A stretch of DNA of 64,000 bases from Dehalococcoidia bacterium (GCA_021295965.1 JAGWBI010000002.1:18110-82109); one strand, 5' to 3'; shown: positions 50,973-60,316, counted from the stretch's first letter. Numbers and translations: made by a program. The notes: a model not told the origin generated them from the sequence alone.

Positions 50973-52226
50973 CTACTCGGCGCCTTGCAGGAATGCGTCA
51001 ACATTGAGACTTTGTTGGCTGGATGTCTGCATATCCCGCACCATCACCGTACCGTCTCGTACTTCGTCGTCTCCAATGATCAGGGCGGCGGACACGCCCA
51101 AAGCATTGGCCTGACGCATCTGGCCCCGCAGGGCCCGGCCGCCGTTGGCCAGAATTGCTCCGATGCCGGCATCCCGCATCCGTCGGGCCAGGCGAACACC
51201 CTCCACCCGGGCGGCTTCGCCGATCGTGGCGATCAGGTATTGGGGTGATGGCTCGTCGGGGACCGGCGCTTCGGCGCGGCGCAAATTCAATGCCAACCGC
51301 TCGATACCGCTGCCGAAGCCGATCCCCGGCGTTTGCCGGCCGCCCAACTGCTCGATGAGGCCGTCGTAACGCCCGCCCCCGCAGATGGTGGACTGCGCGC
51401 CTTCTACGGCCGGCTGGATTTCAAAAACGGTGCGCGTATAGTAATCGAGGCCGCGCACCAGCCGGTGATCCACGCGGTTGGGGATGCCGGCGGCGTCAAG
51501 GTACGATTGGACCTTGTCCCAGTGGGCCTGGCAATCGGCGCAAAGACATTCCGCCGATTTAGGCGCCTCCTCACCCAGCGCGCGACAGGTCTCGACTTTA
51601 CAGTCCAGCAGCCGCAGGGGATTGCGTTCCAGACGTTGCCGGCAATCTGGGCAGAGGTGGGCAGTTTGGCGTTCGTAATACGATTTCAACGCCGCGATGT
51701 ATTCGGGGCGACACTGGCTGTCGCCAATGCTGTTGGTGAGCAAGGTGATGTCCGACAACCCGATGTCGTGCATGAACGTCCACGCCAGTTCAATCACCTC
51801 GGCATCCACCGAAGGGTCGCCGTCGCCGATTGCCTCCACGCCGAATTGGTGGTGTTGGCGGAACCGGCCCGCCTGGGGGCGCTCGTAGCGAAACACGGGG
51901 CAAATGTAGTACATCCGCACCGGTTGGGCCTGGTTATGCATCCCGTGCTCCAGGTAAGCGCGGCAAACCGGCGCGGTGCCTTCGGCCCGCAACGTGAGCA
52001 TATCGCCGCCGCGATCCTCGAAGACATACATCTCCTTTTCCACGATGTCGGTTCCCTCACCGACGCCGCGAACGAATAGCCCGGCGTCCTCGAACATCGG
52101 GCTGTCAATCCGACCGTAGCCAAATCGCCGGGCCACGTCGGTGGCATGGGACTCGATGTAACGCCAGTATTTCTGGTCAGCGGGTAGGCGGTCGGCAGTG
52201 CCCCGAGGGGCTTGGAAAGTTGGCAT
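50973..52226 (-). CDS. hisS: Histidine--tRNA ligase
   Basis: 417 residues, class II synthetase. Motif 1 is RIDSPMFED, motif 2 is LRAEGTAPVCRAYLEHG ... FRYERPQAGRFRQHHQFG, the histidine-A loop is LVRGLDYYTRTVFE, and GGGRYDGLIEQLGG is motif 3-related. The C-terminal anticodon domain ends EVRDGTVMVRDMQTS. A Cys-rich insertion (CPDCRQRLERNPLRLLDCK) near residue 200 is a zinc-binding-like feature seen in many bacterial HisRS. Confidence 0.95.
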   Translation of the reverse strand: MPTFQAPRGTADRLPADQKYWRYIESHATDVARRFGYGRIDSPMFEDAGLFVRGVGEGTDIVEKEMYVFEDRGGDMLTLRAEGTAPVCRAYLEHGMHNQAQPVRMYYICPVFRYERPQAGRFRQHHQFGVEAIGDGDPSVDAEVIELAWTFMHDIGLSDITLLTNSIGDSQCRPEYIAALKSYYERQTAHLCPDCRQRLERNPLRLLDCKVETCRALGEEAPKSAECLCADCQAHWDKVQSYLDAAGIPNRVDHRLVRGLDYYTRTVFEIQPAVEGAQSTICGGGRYDGLIEQLGGRQTPGIGFGSGIERLALNLRRAEAPVPDEPSPQYLIATIGEAARVEGVRLARRMRDAGIGAILANGGRALRGQMRQANALGVSAALIIGDDEVRDGTVMVRDMQTSSQQSLNVDAFLQGAE

Positions 52227-52318
52227 GGCGTTGGAGTAACTCCGTGGATCGTTAAGGCTGGATCGTCGTTGTTGGGAGATTGTAACACCGGCGGTTGCAT
52301 ACTTACCGCGCGATTACC

Positions 52319-53569
52319 CTAAGCCTTCCCCTCTGCCTCCAGTTGGGCCAATTCCTCGGGCGTCAATCCGCCGATCGTGCAGAGAATGTCCCGGTTGTGC
52401 TGGCCCAGCCTGGGTGGCGGGTTGGCCGGCGTGTCCACGCATCCCGTCAATTGGACCGGCGTGTTGACCGTGCGGAATGGCCGACCGTAGGTGTCGCCGC
52501 TGTCCACAAACATCTTCCGTGTTTCCAGATGAGGACAGCTATCCAAATCGGCGGCGTCCTGCACGATGCCCATGGAAAAGCCACAGTCCAGCAGATGCTG
52601 ATTCAGCTCCCGCTTGGGAATGTGCTGCGACCATTCCTCGATGGCCGGCAGGATGTGGCTGAAATAGAACGGCCCGGTCACGCCTCGTCCCAGGTAGCGG
52701 GGATCTTCCGCCAGTTCAGGGCGGCCGATGATGTTCCACATGGCGCGCCATTTGTCGTCGGCGTCGCCGGCGCCGGCCAGCACCACGTAGCCGTCGGACG
52801 CCCGCAGAGTAAGCTGCGCGGAAAACATATTCTCCCGGGCGGTGGTGGTGACCTGGCCGGTGGACTGGAACAGGGGCATGCTGCTGGTGGTATGGGCCAC
52901 CATGCAGTCGTACATGGACATGTCCACGTGCTGACCCTTCCCGGTCTTGCGCCGCGACTCCAGGGCCAGCATTACCCCCAGGGCCGTCCAGACGCCGGGC
53001 ACGGAATCGCCCACGTTGTCCCCCACCATCTGCGGTCCGCTCTCGGGAGCGCCCGTCATCACCATCCATCCGCCCATGCCCTGTACGCACGGATTGTTCG
53101 CCGGCCAGTTGGAATATGGCCCTCGCAGACCGTCGCTATCGCCGTAGCCGCTTATGCTGGCGTACACCAGCGCCGGGTTAATTTCGCTCAATCGGTCGTA
53201 GCCGAAACCCAACCGCTCCATCGCGCCGGGACCCCAGTTGTCCAGCAGCACATCGGAAACCCGCACCATGTTCTCGAACGCCTTCCTGCCAACCGGGTCG
53301 CGGAGATCCAGGGAAACGCTCAATTTGTTGCGGTTGACGCCCAGATAACGCGCGCTCACCTTGGTCCCATCGGGGCCGTCAACGAAAGGATCGTTGGCGC
53401 GAGCGCGGTCTCCGCTGCCGGGACGTTCTATCTTTATGACCTCAGCGCCCATGTCCGCCAGGATCATGGCGCAATATGGCCCGGCAACGATGTGTGTTGC
53501 GTCGAGGACACGCAGTCCGTCCAGGGGCAGCGGCTGTAGGCGGATGTCCGCGTCGTTTTCGGCTGTCAT
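52319..53569 (-). CDS. CaiB/BaiF family CoA-transferase
   Basis: Class III CoA transferase of 416 residues from ATG 53569 (GGAG upstream). It has LRVLDATHIVAGPYCAMILADMGAEVIKIERPG at the start, the catalytic region MVGDNVGDSVPGVWTALGVM with Asp, and GKGQHVDMSMYD. The reaction moves CoA between acids, e.g. formyl-CoA to oxalate or succinyl-CoA to other acids. It is monocistronic. Confidence 0.93.
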   Translation of the reverse strand: MTAENDADIRLQPLPLDGLRVLDATHIVAGPYCAMILADMGAEVIKIERPGSGDRARANDPFVDGPDGTKVSARYLGVNRNKLSVSLDLRDPVGRKAFENMVRVSDVLLDNWGPGAMERLGFGYDRLSEINPALVYASISGYGDSDGLRGPYSNWPANNPCVQGMGGWMVMTGAPESGPQMVGDNVGDSVPGVWTALGVMLALESRRKTGKGQHVDMSMYDCMVAHTTSSMPLFQSTGQVTTTARENMFSAQLTLRASDGYVVLAGAGDADDKWRAMWNIIGRPELAEDPRYLGRGVTGPFYFSHILPAIEEWSQHIPKRELNQHLLDCGFSMGIVQDAADLDSCPHLETRKMFVDSGDTYGRPFRTVNTPVQLTGCVDTPANPPPRLGQHNRDILCTIGGLTPEELAQLEAEGKA

Positions 53570-53673
53570 GGCAGGCTCCATCCACGCGCCGGAACCCGTT
53601 GGCGCCGACGCAGGTTTCATCGCAAAAAACTATACAGGATTGCAGTTACCGACAAAACCACTCGCCGGCGAGT

Positions 53674-53703
53674 TTGACATTTTTTGGCGGTGCTGCATAC
53701 AAT
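53674..53703 (+). promoter_or_regulatory. Promoter of tRNA-Asp
   Basis: TTGACA (53674-53679), 18 bases, TACAAT (53698-53703), about 33 bases before the tRNA. Confidence 0.7.
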
Positions 53704-53736
53704 AATAACGCGCGTTGTGAAATTGCGCTGCGAAAC

Positions 53737-53812
53737 GGCCCGGTGGTGTAGCGGTTAACATACTGCCCTGTCAAGGCAGAGATCGGCGGTTCGAATCCGC
53801 TCCGGGTCGCCA
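53737..53812 (+). tRNA. tRNA-Asp (anticodon GTC), CCA encoded
   Basis: Acceptor GGCCCGG/CCGGGTC with one G-T pair; anticodon loop CTGTCAA reads GTC; T-arm GGCGGTTCGAATCCGCT; CCA is encoded. A terminator follows 15 bases later. Confidence 0.97.
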
Positions 53813-53827
53813 TTACCGAACCTCTCG

Positions 53828-53854
53828 AACGGCTCCAAAAACGGGGCCGTTTTT
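53828..53854 (+). terminator. Intrinsic terminator after tRNA-Asp
   Basis: AACGGCTCC and GGGGCCGTT pair (nine base pairs, one G-T) around AAAAAC, then TTTGTTG. The 233 bases from here to 54045 hold nothing else recognisable. Confidence 0.75.
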
Positions 53855-54045
53855 GTTGTGTGGCGGGGGGAGAACCATCAATCTGTCTCCATCGCCAGTT
53901 GCCACCGTCCATTGACGATTAGGTCTCCATGCGTTTCCCCATGCGTCACCATCAGATATAGCCGTATAGATTTTATTACAAATTTCGTTGCTATAGTGAT
54001 TGACACTGCCGATACCGGATTACCCTCTCCAAAAGGAGAGGATAA

Positions 54046-54105
54046 ATGAGCCATAAAGATCAAAAACACACCGCCAGAAGATCGCGACGAAAACCGGAGG
54101 CATAG
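54046..54105 (+). CDS. Possible 19-residue leader peptide
   Basis: ATG preceded by AAAAGGAGAGGATAA, an optimal ribosome site, encodes 19 residues rich in Arg and Lys (HTARRSRRKPEA) and ends 2 bases before the next gene, whose own GGAGG lies inside it. It could couple translation. There is no homologue to support it. Confidence 0.35.
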   Translation: MSHKDQKHTARRSRRKPEA

Positions 54106-54107
54106 TT

Positions 54108-54497
54108 ATGAGCAAACTGGCCTTATCCCTAATATTGATTGCCATCGGAACTGTGATTTTCGTGCGTTCGCCAGCGGGTGACGGGCCGGCTGGTGGGGGA
54201 GGACCGGCTACGGCCGACCGGGTGCAGGTGAGTCCCACCGGGCCGGACGGCGCTGACTTTAATTTCGACACGACCGAATTGGCCACCGAAGGCGAAACCT
54301 TTACCTTCCAGATCGCGTGCGTCAACCGGACCCTGTTGCCCTGTGTCCTGCTTGCCGGTGCGATCGAAGTAGAGCCGGGGTTCATTGCGCGGGTCGCTGA
54401 TCGAACCAACGGTCAATTACAGTTTGAACTGACGTCGTTGGCCCAATTGGGCATCGTGGGGCCGGACACTCTGCGGTTGACCGCAAACGGGACGTGA
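54108..54497 (+). CDS. Hypothetical exported protein
   Basis: 129 residues. The first 20 (MSKLALSLILIAIGTVIFV) form a hydrophobic signal or anchor. A Gly/Pro linker follows (residues 23-36), then a probable beta domain with two cysteines. No lipobox is seen. It lies after tRNA-Asp in a stretch of poorly recognised genes. Confidence 0.55.
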   Translation: MSKLALSLILIAIGTVIFVRSPAGDGPAGGGGPATADRVQVSPTGPDGADFNFDTTELATEGETFTFQIACVNRTLLPCVLLAGAIEVEPGFIARVADRTNGQLQFELTSLAQLGIVGPDTLRLTANGT

Positions 54498-54545
54498 TCG
54501 GTTACCGAGGTCTATTCCCGGTACGCAAGGGGCGCTTTCCCCGTG

Positions 54546-54761
54546 ATGGATATTTCCAACCTATGGGTCTCTATCCGGACGGTTGATTCCCAATCCTGGG
54601 TGATCGACGTAATCCAACCCGAAATGGCCGAGGTAACCGCGCAGAACGGCGGGGTTCAACTCTTCCACAGCTTTGCCGATGATAATTTCTTCATTTCGCG
54701 CCGACCCATACACGTTGGGCGGGCTAATCAGCCGTGTGTCGCCTCACTGGGACCGGCCTGA
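54546..54761 (+). CDS. Weak hypothetical open frame
   Basis: 71 residues from ATG 54546, with AAGGGG upstream. The composition is protein-like in the first 55 residues (DISNLWVSIRTVDSQSWVID), but no family is seen. It may be a decayed fragment. Confidence 0.3.
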   Translation: MDISNLWVSIRTVDSQSWVIDVIQPEMAEVTAQNGGVQLFHSFADDNFFISRRPIHVGRANQPCVASLGPA

Positions 54762-54961
54762 CGGGGGGGCGCTGGGCCGTCGAGCGCTTCTTTGGTTGGT
54801 GGTTCAGCACCGGCTGGGTTGAGAGCCATACTTGCCGAGGCAGAAAGCGAACTGGCCTACGTTTCCTCTTGTCAGCAGTGATGTTCGTCGCCATGGCGTT
54901 GGCCAGGATGCCCCAGTACAAGCCCGAGGTATCCCTCGTCGGAATGCTGCGGGCAGTTTAG
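54734..54961 (+). pseudogene. Possible transposase C-terminal remnant, IS5-like
   Basis: The frame reads GGRWAVERFFGWWFSTGW ... SAVMFVAMALARM, resembling the RWVVERTFAWL and YLAMIRLMLRR-type end of IS5-group DDE transposases. There is no upstream catalytic domain, no inverted terminal repeats and the middle is not conserved. If right, it is an old remnant. Confidence 0.35.
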
Positions 54962-55348
54962 GCAGACGCCGTTAGCGTCACTCTGACTGATCTGTACCCC
55001 CGTCGGGGGAATCCTCTTGTGACCGTGGTTGTTGATGCACGCGCAAAGAGACCTGTCCATCTGCATCGCCTTAGCGTAGATGTCGCCCAACCCGAAGATT
55101 TCTTCCATTGCAACCATGGCTTTGTCGTTGTTCATCTTGCGCAGCAGCTTTCTGCGGTCTTCCTTCAGTAAGCCGAAGATCTCATCGTGGTTACGGTCGG
55201 TGTACCGTTTCGATACGTGCCGAGTTGCTTTCCACATCGACCACTTTCGCTTGACCGGCCAAGCGATTTTCACCCACAAGTTGGGCGGCTCGTAAACACA
55301 GTTCTCGGGATCCACTGGCCGTTCGCCTACCCATGGTAGCTTTTCCAT
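54872..55348 (-). CDS. Hypothetical protein with two C-terminal cysteine clusters
   Basis: 158 residues. GGAGC stands ten bases before the ATG. It is highly charged in the middle (RKLLRKMNNDKAMVAMEEIFG) with helices. Near the C-terminus C-A-C-INNHGH and C-L-N-C-PQH could bind a metal. It overlaps the transposase-like remnant on the other strand. The family is unknown. Confidence 0.5.
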   Translation of the reverse strand: MEKLPWVGERPVDPENCVYEPPNLWVKIAWPVKRKWSMWKATRHVSKRYTDRNHDEIFGLLKEDRRKLLRKMNNDKAMVAMEEIFGLGDIYAKAMQMDRSLCACINNHGHKRIPPTGVQISQSDANGVCLNCPQHSDEGYLGLVLGHPGQRHGDEHHC

Positions 55349-55641
55349 TTTCCACGGCTCCGTGAATACAATTCGGCGGCGGTGTCATGCCGCTTAAATC
55401 CGTCATACGCGGCCGCTCAAAGCAGTGTGGGCACCATTCCTCTACCCCAGCACGAATCGGAGTTAACAACCTGCTGATCGACGATTATCGTAAACGTGGT
55501 GCATCGCTACGGATGCCGAAATCCGTCATTCCTAACTATGGGTAGCGAGCCGCTCGTCGTAGCAAACCTAATTTTGCACGCGCCTATTGAATATCCGGCG
55601 GGCCTTGCGAAGTGCATCGCGTCAACGTAACATCCTTTGCC
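55349..55641. other. Intergenic stretch without recognised genes
   Basis: A 293-base gap between the hypothetical gene and the crotonase gene. I see no convincing coding frame, tRNA or strong palindrome. It belongs to the atypical segment that follows tRNA-Asp. Confidence 0.5.
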
Positions 55642-56427
55642 ATGCGGTATCGCCATATCAGCTTCACCCGGACTCCCTCTGCTGCCGCCATCGTGTTGCC
55701 GGCCCGCGGCGACGGGTGCACCATTACTGAGGAGATCGCTGCTGAATTGCGCGATTGCTGCCACGCCTTGATGCTGGCGGACGAGCTGCGGGTTGTGACA
55801 ATTTCAGGGTCCGGCCATTCGTTTGCAGTTGGCCGCGTGAAACCCCCGCCGGATATCCTCTCCAGGCCAACGGTGGCGAAGCGCCGGGCTTGGCAAGATG
55901 CGTTGTGGGTCGCTTCAGCCGTGGCCGCGTTGCCTATGCCCGTAGTAGCGGTGCTCAACGGCGACGCCATTGCCCACGGCCTGGAGTTGGCCTTGGCGGC
56001 GGACCTGCGCGTCGCCGTAGGCACGGCCCGCCTCGGCGCCGGCGATCCTATGGTGGACGGCTTCCCCTTTGACGGAGCGACCCAGCGGTTGCCCCGCCTG
56101 GTCGGTCCGGCGTTGGCGCGGGATATGCTGTTCACCGGGCGCGCCCTTTCGGCCCTGGAGGCGCTGGAGTTTGGCCTGGTCAACCGCGTCGCGCCTCCCG
56201 AGCGGTTGGATGACGTGGTTGACGATTTGGTATCCACAATCGTGGCATCCGCCCCAATCGCCGCCCGCTACGCAAAAGAAGCGGTGGTCGCCGCCGGGGA
56301 TCTGACACTTACTCAGGGGTTGCGTTTGGAAGCCGACCTCAGCGTGATCCTGCAAAGCACCGATGACCGCGCCGAAGGTTTGGGCGCGTTCGCCGAAAAG
56401 CGTTCGCCCCAATTCCAGGGCCACTGA
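55642..56427 (+). CDS. Enoyl-CoA hydratase/isomerase family protein, divergent
   Basis: 261 residues with the crotonase fold, but weak in the oxyanion regions: the first G-loop reads SGSGHSFAVG and the second, NGDAIAHGLELALAADLRVA, keeps the pattern. LARDMLFTGRALSALEALEFGLVNRV is the standard C-terminal half. The catalytic Glu pair is not obvious. A GTG 30 bases upstream is an alternative start. It is first of a run of acyl-CoA genes. Confidence 0.8.
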   Translation: MRYRHISFTRTPSAAAIVLPARGDGCTITEEIAAELRDCCHALMLADELRVVTISGSGHSFAVGRVKPPPDILSRPTVAKRRAWQDALWVASAVAALPMPVVAVLNGDAIAHGLELALAADLRVAVGTARLGAGDPMVDGFPFDGATQRLPRLVGPALARDMLFTGRALSALEALEFGLVNRVAPPERLDDVVDDLVSTIVASAPIAARYAKEAVVAAGDLTLTQGLRLEADLSVILQSTDDRAEGLGAFAEKRSPQFQGH

Positions 56428-56441
56428 GTCAAAATTTGCCC

Positions 56442-56984
56442 ATGCACGTACGATTGGATATTCACACCCACGTTGGGGAAATGTTCGGGTTCCAACCGCC
56501 GACGCCCGAAATCGCGGAATCTGTGATAGCGCAGATCAAAAAGGCGGGCCTTGACGGCATCGCCGTCACCGACCACTGGCGTCGGGACTGGGGATTGGCT
56601 CTGCACCGGGTCGTGGAAGACCATTTCCCCAACGAGGTCATCATAATCCCGGGGCACGAAATCGACGTCCGTCCGCCAAGTAGCCCCTTCGACGAATACC
56701 ACTGCACCGAGTTGTATCTGCCTGGCGGCCGCCTTTTTCGCACCTACTGCCACCCCGGATACTACACACCCAACATCGTTATCGAAGACGATATCCACGG
56801 TATCGAAGTTGCCAACCACCATCACGATTGGCATATTCGTCGGCCAGCGGTCGAACGGGTCGCCGACGCCCACGGCCTGCTCACTTTTTCGGTGAGTGAT
56901 GCAAATGTGCTTGGCGAGATCGGCGCCGGAAGCACCCTGGTTGACCTGGACGATATGTTCCGTCGGGCCATTCCGTTGGACTGA
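56442..56984 (+). CDS. PHP-domain metal-dependent hydrolase
   Basis: 180 residues. The metal ligands are DIHTHVGE (H-x-H), VTDHW, IPGHEID and CHPGYYTPN, then ANHHHDWH and SDAN. Such proteins are phosphoesterases or trinuclear-metal hydrolases. It sits between the two crotonase genes with 14-base spacers. Substrate unknown. A TTG six bases upstream is possible. Confidence 0.85.
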   Translation: MHVRLDIHTHVGEMFGFQPPTPEIAESVIAQIKKAGLDGIAVTDHWRRDWGLALHRVVEDHFPNEVIIIPGHEIDVRPPSSPFDEYHCTELYLPGGRLFRTYCHPGYYTPNIVIEDDIHGIEVANHHHDWHIRRPAVERVADAHGLLTFSVSDANVLGEIGAGSTLVDLDDMFRRAIPLD

Positions 56985-56998
56985 CGCATCGCACCCAT

Positions 56999-57739
56999 AT
57001 GGCGACTCCTTTCCCCACCATCATCTACGAAAAGGTCGGCGACGTAGCTCACGTCTCGCTGAACCGCCCGGAGCGTCTCAATGCCTATTCGGTGGCCATG
57101 CGGGACGATTTCGCCCAGGCGTTGTGGGCCGTCGGGGAGGATGACGAGGTTGGCGCACTGCTGATCACCGGACAGGGCCGGGCCTTCTGCGCGGGGGCCG
57201 ACCTCAGCGAGTTCGGCTCGGCTCCCTCCCAGGTGATTGCCCGCCGAGTCCGCTGGCAGCGCGACGTCTGGGGCCAACTCATCGACCTGCCCAAACCCAT
57301 CGTGGTCGCGGTTCATGGGTACTGCATCGGCTCGGGCATCGAGATCGCGCTCCTGGCGGATCTTCGCATTGCCGCCTCAGACACCGTTTTCGCCATGCCG
57401 GAGGTCCAGTTGGGAATGATACCCGCGGCCGGTGGCAGTCAAACCCTCCCCGCTAACGCCGGACCGTCGGTTGCGCTGGACCTGCTTCTCACCGGCCGAC
57501 GTTTCGATGCCAACGCGGCGCTGGGTTATGGGCTGATTAGCCGCGTGGTGTCTCCCGATGAGTCGGAGGAAACCTCGTGGGCTGTCGCAAGCCAACTCGC
57601 CCAATTGCCGCCGGGTTTCGCTGCCGCCATGCGGGTGGCGCTGCGGGAAACCGGGATCACTAAGTTGGCCGATGGGTTGCGAACGGAGCGGCGACTATCG
57701 GCGTCTTTGGCGTCCATCGATGATATTCAGAAACGCTGA
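56999..57739 (+). CDS. Enoyl-CoA hydratase/isomerase family protein
   Basis: 246 residues. VSLNRPERLNAYS is the start of the fold; AFCAGADLSEF is oxyanion loop 1; HGYCIGSGIEIALLADLRIAASDTVFAMPEVQLGMIP carries loop 2 and the usual catalytic Glu position (PEVQLG). It is likely in acyl-CoA breakdown with the ligase that follows 46 bases downstream. Confidence 0.92.
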   Translation: MATPFPTIIYEKVGDVAHVSLNRPERLNAYSVAMRDDFAQALWAVGEDDEVGALLITGQGRAFCAGADLSEFGSAPSQVIARRVRWQRDVWGQLIDLPKPIVVAVHGYCIGSGIEIALLADLRIAASDTVFAMPEVQLGMIPAAGGSQTLPANAGPSVALDLLLTGRRFDANAALGYGLISRVVSPDESEETSWAVASQLAQLPPGFAAAMRVALRETGITKLADGLRTERRLSASLASIDDIQKR

Positions 57740-57785
57740 GCGCTTTGGGGTAACTCGCCGGGATAATCGTTAGCATGGAGAGACG

Positions 57786-59348
57786 ATGAACACTACGGAA
57801 TTTCTGATGATCGCGTCGGCAATCGTGCCGGACCGGACGGCTATCGTATTCGATGGTCAGCAAATCAGTTTCGAGATTCTCCAGGAACGGGTCAACCGGC
57901 TCGCCAACGCTATGGCGGAGTTGGGCATCGAAGCCGGCGACCGCGTGGCGGCAATGCAGACCAATTGCCACCACCTCATGGAAGTATATTTCGCTGCCGC
58001 GCAGCTCGACGCCATCTACGTCCCCATCAACTTCCGGGCCAAGGAAGATGAACTGGCCACTATGCTGTCAATAGTGGAACCTAGACTGCTTTTCCTGGGT
58101 GAACGCTACCTGCCGCTGGCGCCGTCCGACGGCTCTGTTCCGCCGGAGCGCATCGTGATGCTGGACGCGGCCGGATTGTATGGGCGCCACAACTACGACG
58201 ATTTGTTGTCCAACGCTGATCCGGACCAGCTCCACTTCCCGGAGGACGACGAGGATGCCACCACTGTGATCATGTTCACTTCCGGCACCACCAGCATACC
58301 CAAGGGAGCGCAGTTGACCCACGACAGCTTCAGCACGTTTCTGCTCACCAGCGTGACGCCGGCCGATCCCGACATCGAGGAAACCAACCTGTTGACGGTG
58401 CCGATGTACCACGTGGCTGGATTACAGGGTGCGCTGGCGGCGATTTTCGGGGGAAGGACCCTGGTGGTGATGCCCCAATTCGACCCGGAAGAGTGGATGG
58501 CGTTGGCCGCCAAACACCGGGCTAACCGGGCCATGCTCGTGCCTACCATGCTCAAGCGAGTGATGGATCACCCGAGTTTCGGGGCTTACGACCTTTCGTC
58601 GCTGGACGTGATCACCTATGGCGCTGCTCCCATGCCGTTGCCGGTCATAAGGGAGGCCATCGGCAAGTTCCCCAACACTCGGTTCATCAATGCTTTCGGG
58701 CAGACGGAAACGGCGTCCACCATCACCATGCTGCCGCCCGACGATCACGACCTCTCGGGATCCCCGGAAGAAGTCGAAACCAAGGTGCGCCACCTGACCT
58801 CCATTGGGAAACCCCTGGAGGACGTCGAAGTCATGATTGTGTCCGAGGATGGAGAGCCGGTGCCCGACGGCGAAGTCGGCGAAATCGTCGCCCGTGGCGC
58901 GCGGATGATGACCGGCTATTGGCAGCAATCCGACGCTACCGGCGACACCCTGCGTGGCGGCTGGCTCTACACCGGCGATCTGGCGTGGCAGGACGAGGAC
59001 GGTTACATTTACCTGGCCGGGCGCGCTCGGGATTTCATCAAACGCGGCGGCGAAATGATCTCCCCGGAGGAGGTGGAGCAGACCTTGGTGGAGCATCCCG
59101 GCGTTGAAGAAGTGGCGGTCATCGGTGTTCCCGATCTGGAATGGGGCGAGGAGGTGCGTGCGGTGGTCGTGGCCGTTGACCCGGCGGTGTCCGAGGGAGA
59201 GTTGATCGAATTCTGCCGTGACCGGCTTGCCGGCTTCAAGCGTCCTCGTTCCGTGGTGTTCGTGGATGTGTTGCCGCGCAACGTAATGGGCAAGGTAATG
59301 AAACGCGACCTGCGAGAAGAATTCGGCCATCCCGTCACTAACAGTTGA
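57786..59348 (+). CDS. AMP-dependent acyl-CoA synthetase/ligase
   Basis: 520 residues of the ANL superfamily. The P-loop is TSGTTSIPKG (165-174); INAFGQTETAS, the YTGDLAW motif, GRARDFIKRGGEMISPEEVE and catalytic K503 (NVMGKVMKRDL) follow. It activates a carboxylic acid with ATP and CoA. GGAGAGACG lies before the ATG. It follows crotonase genes and probably feeds them. Chain preference unknown. Confidence 0.95.
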   Translation: MNTTEFLMIASAIVPDRTAIVFDGQQISFEILQERVNRLANAMAELGIEAGDRVAAMQTNCHHLMEVYFAAAQLDAIYVPINFRAKEDELATMLSIVEPRLLFLGERYLPLAPSDGSVPPERIVMLDAAGLYGRHNYDDLLSNADPDQLHFPEDDEDATTVIMFTSGTTSIPKGAQLTHDSFSTFLLTSVTPADPDIEETNLLTVPMYHVAGLQGALAAIFGGRTLVVMPQFDPEEWMALAAKHRANRAMLVPTMLKRVMDHPSFGAYDLSSLDVITYGAAPMPLPVIREAIGKFPNTRFINAFGQTETASTITMLPPDDHDLSGSPEEVETKVRHLTSIGKPLEDVEVMIVSEDGEPVPDGEVGEIVARGARMMTGYWQQSDATGDTLRGGWLYTGDLAWQDEDGYIYLAGRARDFIKRGGEMISPEEVEQTLVEHPGVEEVAVIGVPDLEWGEEVRAVVVAVDPAVSEGELIEFCRDRLAGFKRPRSVVFVDVLPRNVMGKVMKRDLREEFGHPVTNS

Positions 59349-59380
59349 ACGGGAACCAAAGTGGGACCGGAGGGAATGGT

Positions 59381-60316
59381 ATGGATATAGCGGTAATGGG
59401 CGCCGGCGGCGTCGGTGGCTACTTCGGCGGGTTGTTGGCCCGTGCCGGAAACGACGTGACATTTATCGCCAGAGGGCCGCACCTGGAAGCAATCCGCCGC
59501 AACGGTCTGCGGGTCGAGAGCGGAAATGACGGTATCTTCACCGTCCCCGGCAACGCCACCGACCATCCGGCCGAAGTCGGACCGCGTGAACTGGTTCTGT
59601 TCACCGTAAAGATGTACGACAACGACCCCGCCATCCGCGCCATCGGTCCGCTGGTCGGGCCGGAAACAATCGTGCTGACGTTGCAAAACGGCATCGACAA
59701 CGGCGAGAGATTGGTGGAGGCCTACGGAGCGGAACGGGTAATGATCGGCTCCGCGTACCTGGAAGGACGCATCAGCGAGCCGGGCGTGGTGACCCAGGGC
59801 GGTCCCGGCTCGGCCTCCTTCGGCGAGCGCACCACTGGGATCACCGAACGAGGGCGGCGGTTGCTGGAAGTCTTCCAGAACGCCGGTTGGCGCGTCGAAT
59901 TGCTGGAGAACATGACCGGGATGCTGTGGAAGAAATTCGCCTATTTGGCCGGATCTGCCGGCGTATGCGCCGCCAGTGGGTGCGCTTACGGCGAATTGCG
60001 TACCGTGCCTGAAACCCGCTCGGCCATCGAGTCCGCTATTGCGGAAGCCCTGGCTGTGGGTGAAGCCTCCGGCGCCCCGCTGGAACCCGACTCGCTGCAA
60101 TGGTCGATGAATGCACTCGACAACTTCCCCGCCACCGGTATGGCGTCGCTGGCGAAAGATTTCGCCGAAAGCCGGCCGGTAGAGCTAGAAGGACTTACGG
60201 GAACGGTAATTCGGATGGGGCAAGAATACGGAATTCCAACGCCGGTAAATGACGCCCTGTACGCTGTGTTGAAACCACGGGCAAACCGGATCGAGGCCGA
60301 TCTGCCTAGCGGCTGA
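59381..60316 (+). CDS. Ketopantoate reductase-like protein (PanE/ApbA family)
   Basis: 311 residues. GAGGVGGYFGGLLARAG is the NADP-binding start; LFTVKMYDNDPA contains the catalytic Lys; LQNGIDN and WKKFAYLAGSAG and FPATGMASLAKDFAESRPVELE follow in the standard order. The ATG at 59381 is chosen by its GGAGGG; a TTG upstream overlaps the ligase stop. Ketopantoate or another 2-oxo acid may be the substrate; no pan genes are near. Confidence 0.9.
   Translation: MDIAVMGAGGVGGYFGGLLARAGNDVTFIARGPHLEAIRRNGLRVESGNDGIFTVPGNATDHPAEVGPRELVLFTVKMYDNDPAIRAIGPLVGPETIVLTLQNGIDNGERLVEAYGAERVMIGSAYLEGRISEPGVVTQGGPGSASFGERTTGITERGRRLLEVFQNAGWRVELLENMTGMLWKKFAYLAGSAGVCAASGCAYGELRTVPETRSAIESAIAEALAVGEASGAPLEPDSLQWSMNALDNFPATGMASLAKDFAESRPVELEGLTGTVIRMGQEYGIPTPVNDALYAVLKPRANRIEADLPSG

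Noticed and set aside
53737-55641. Prophage or integrative element at tRNA-Asp
   Set aside because: No integrase and no second copy of the tRNA 3' end found.
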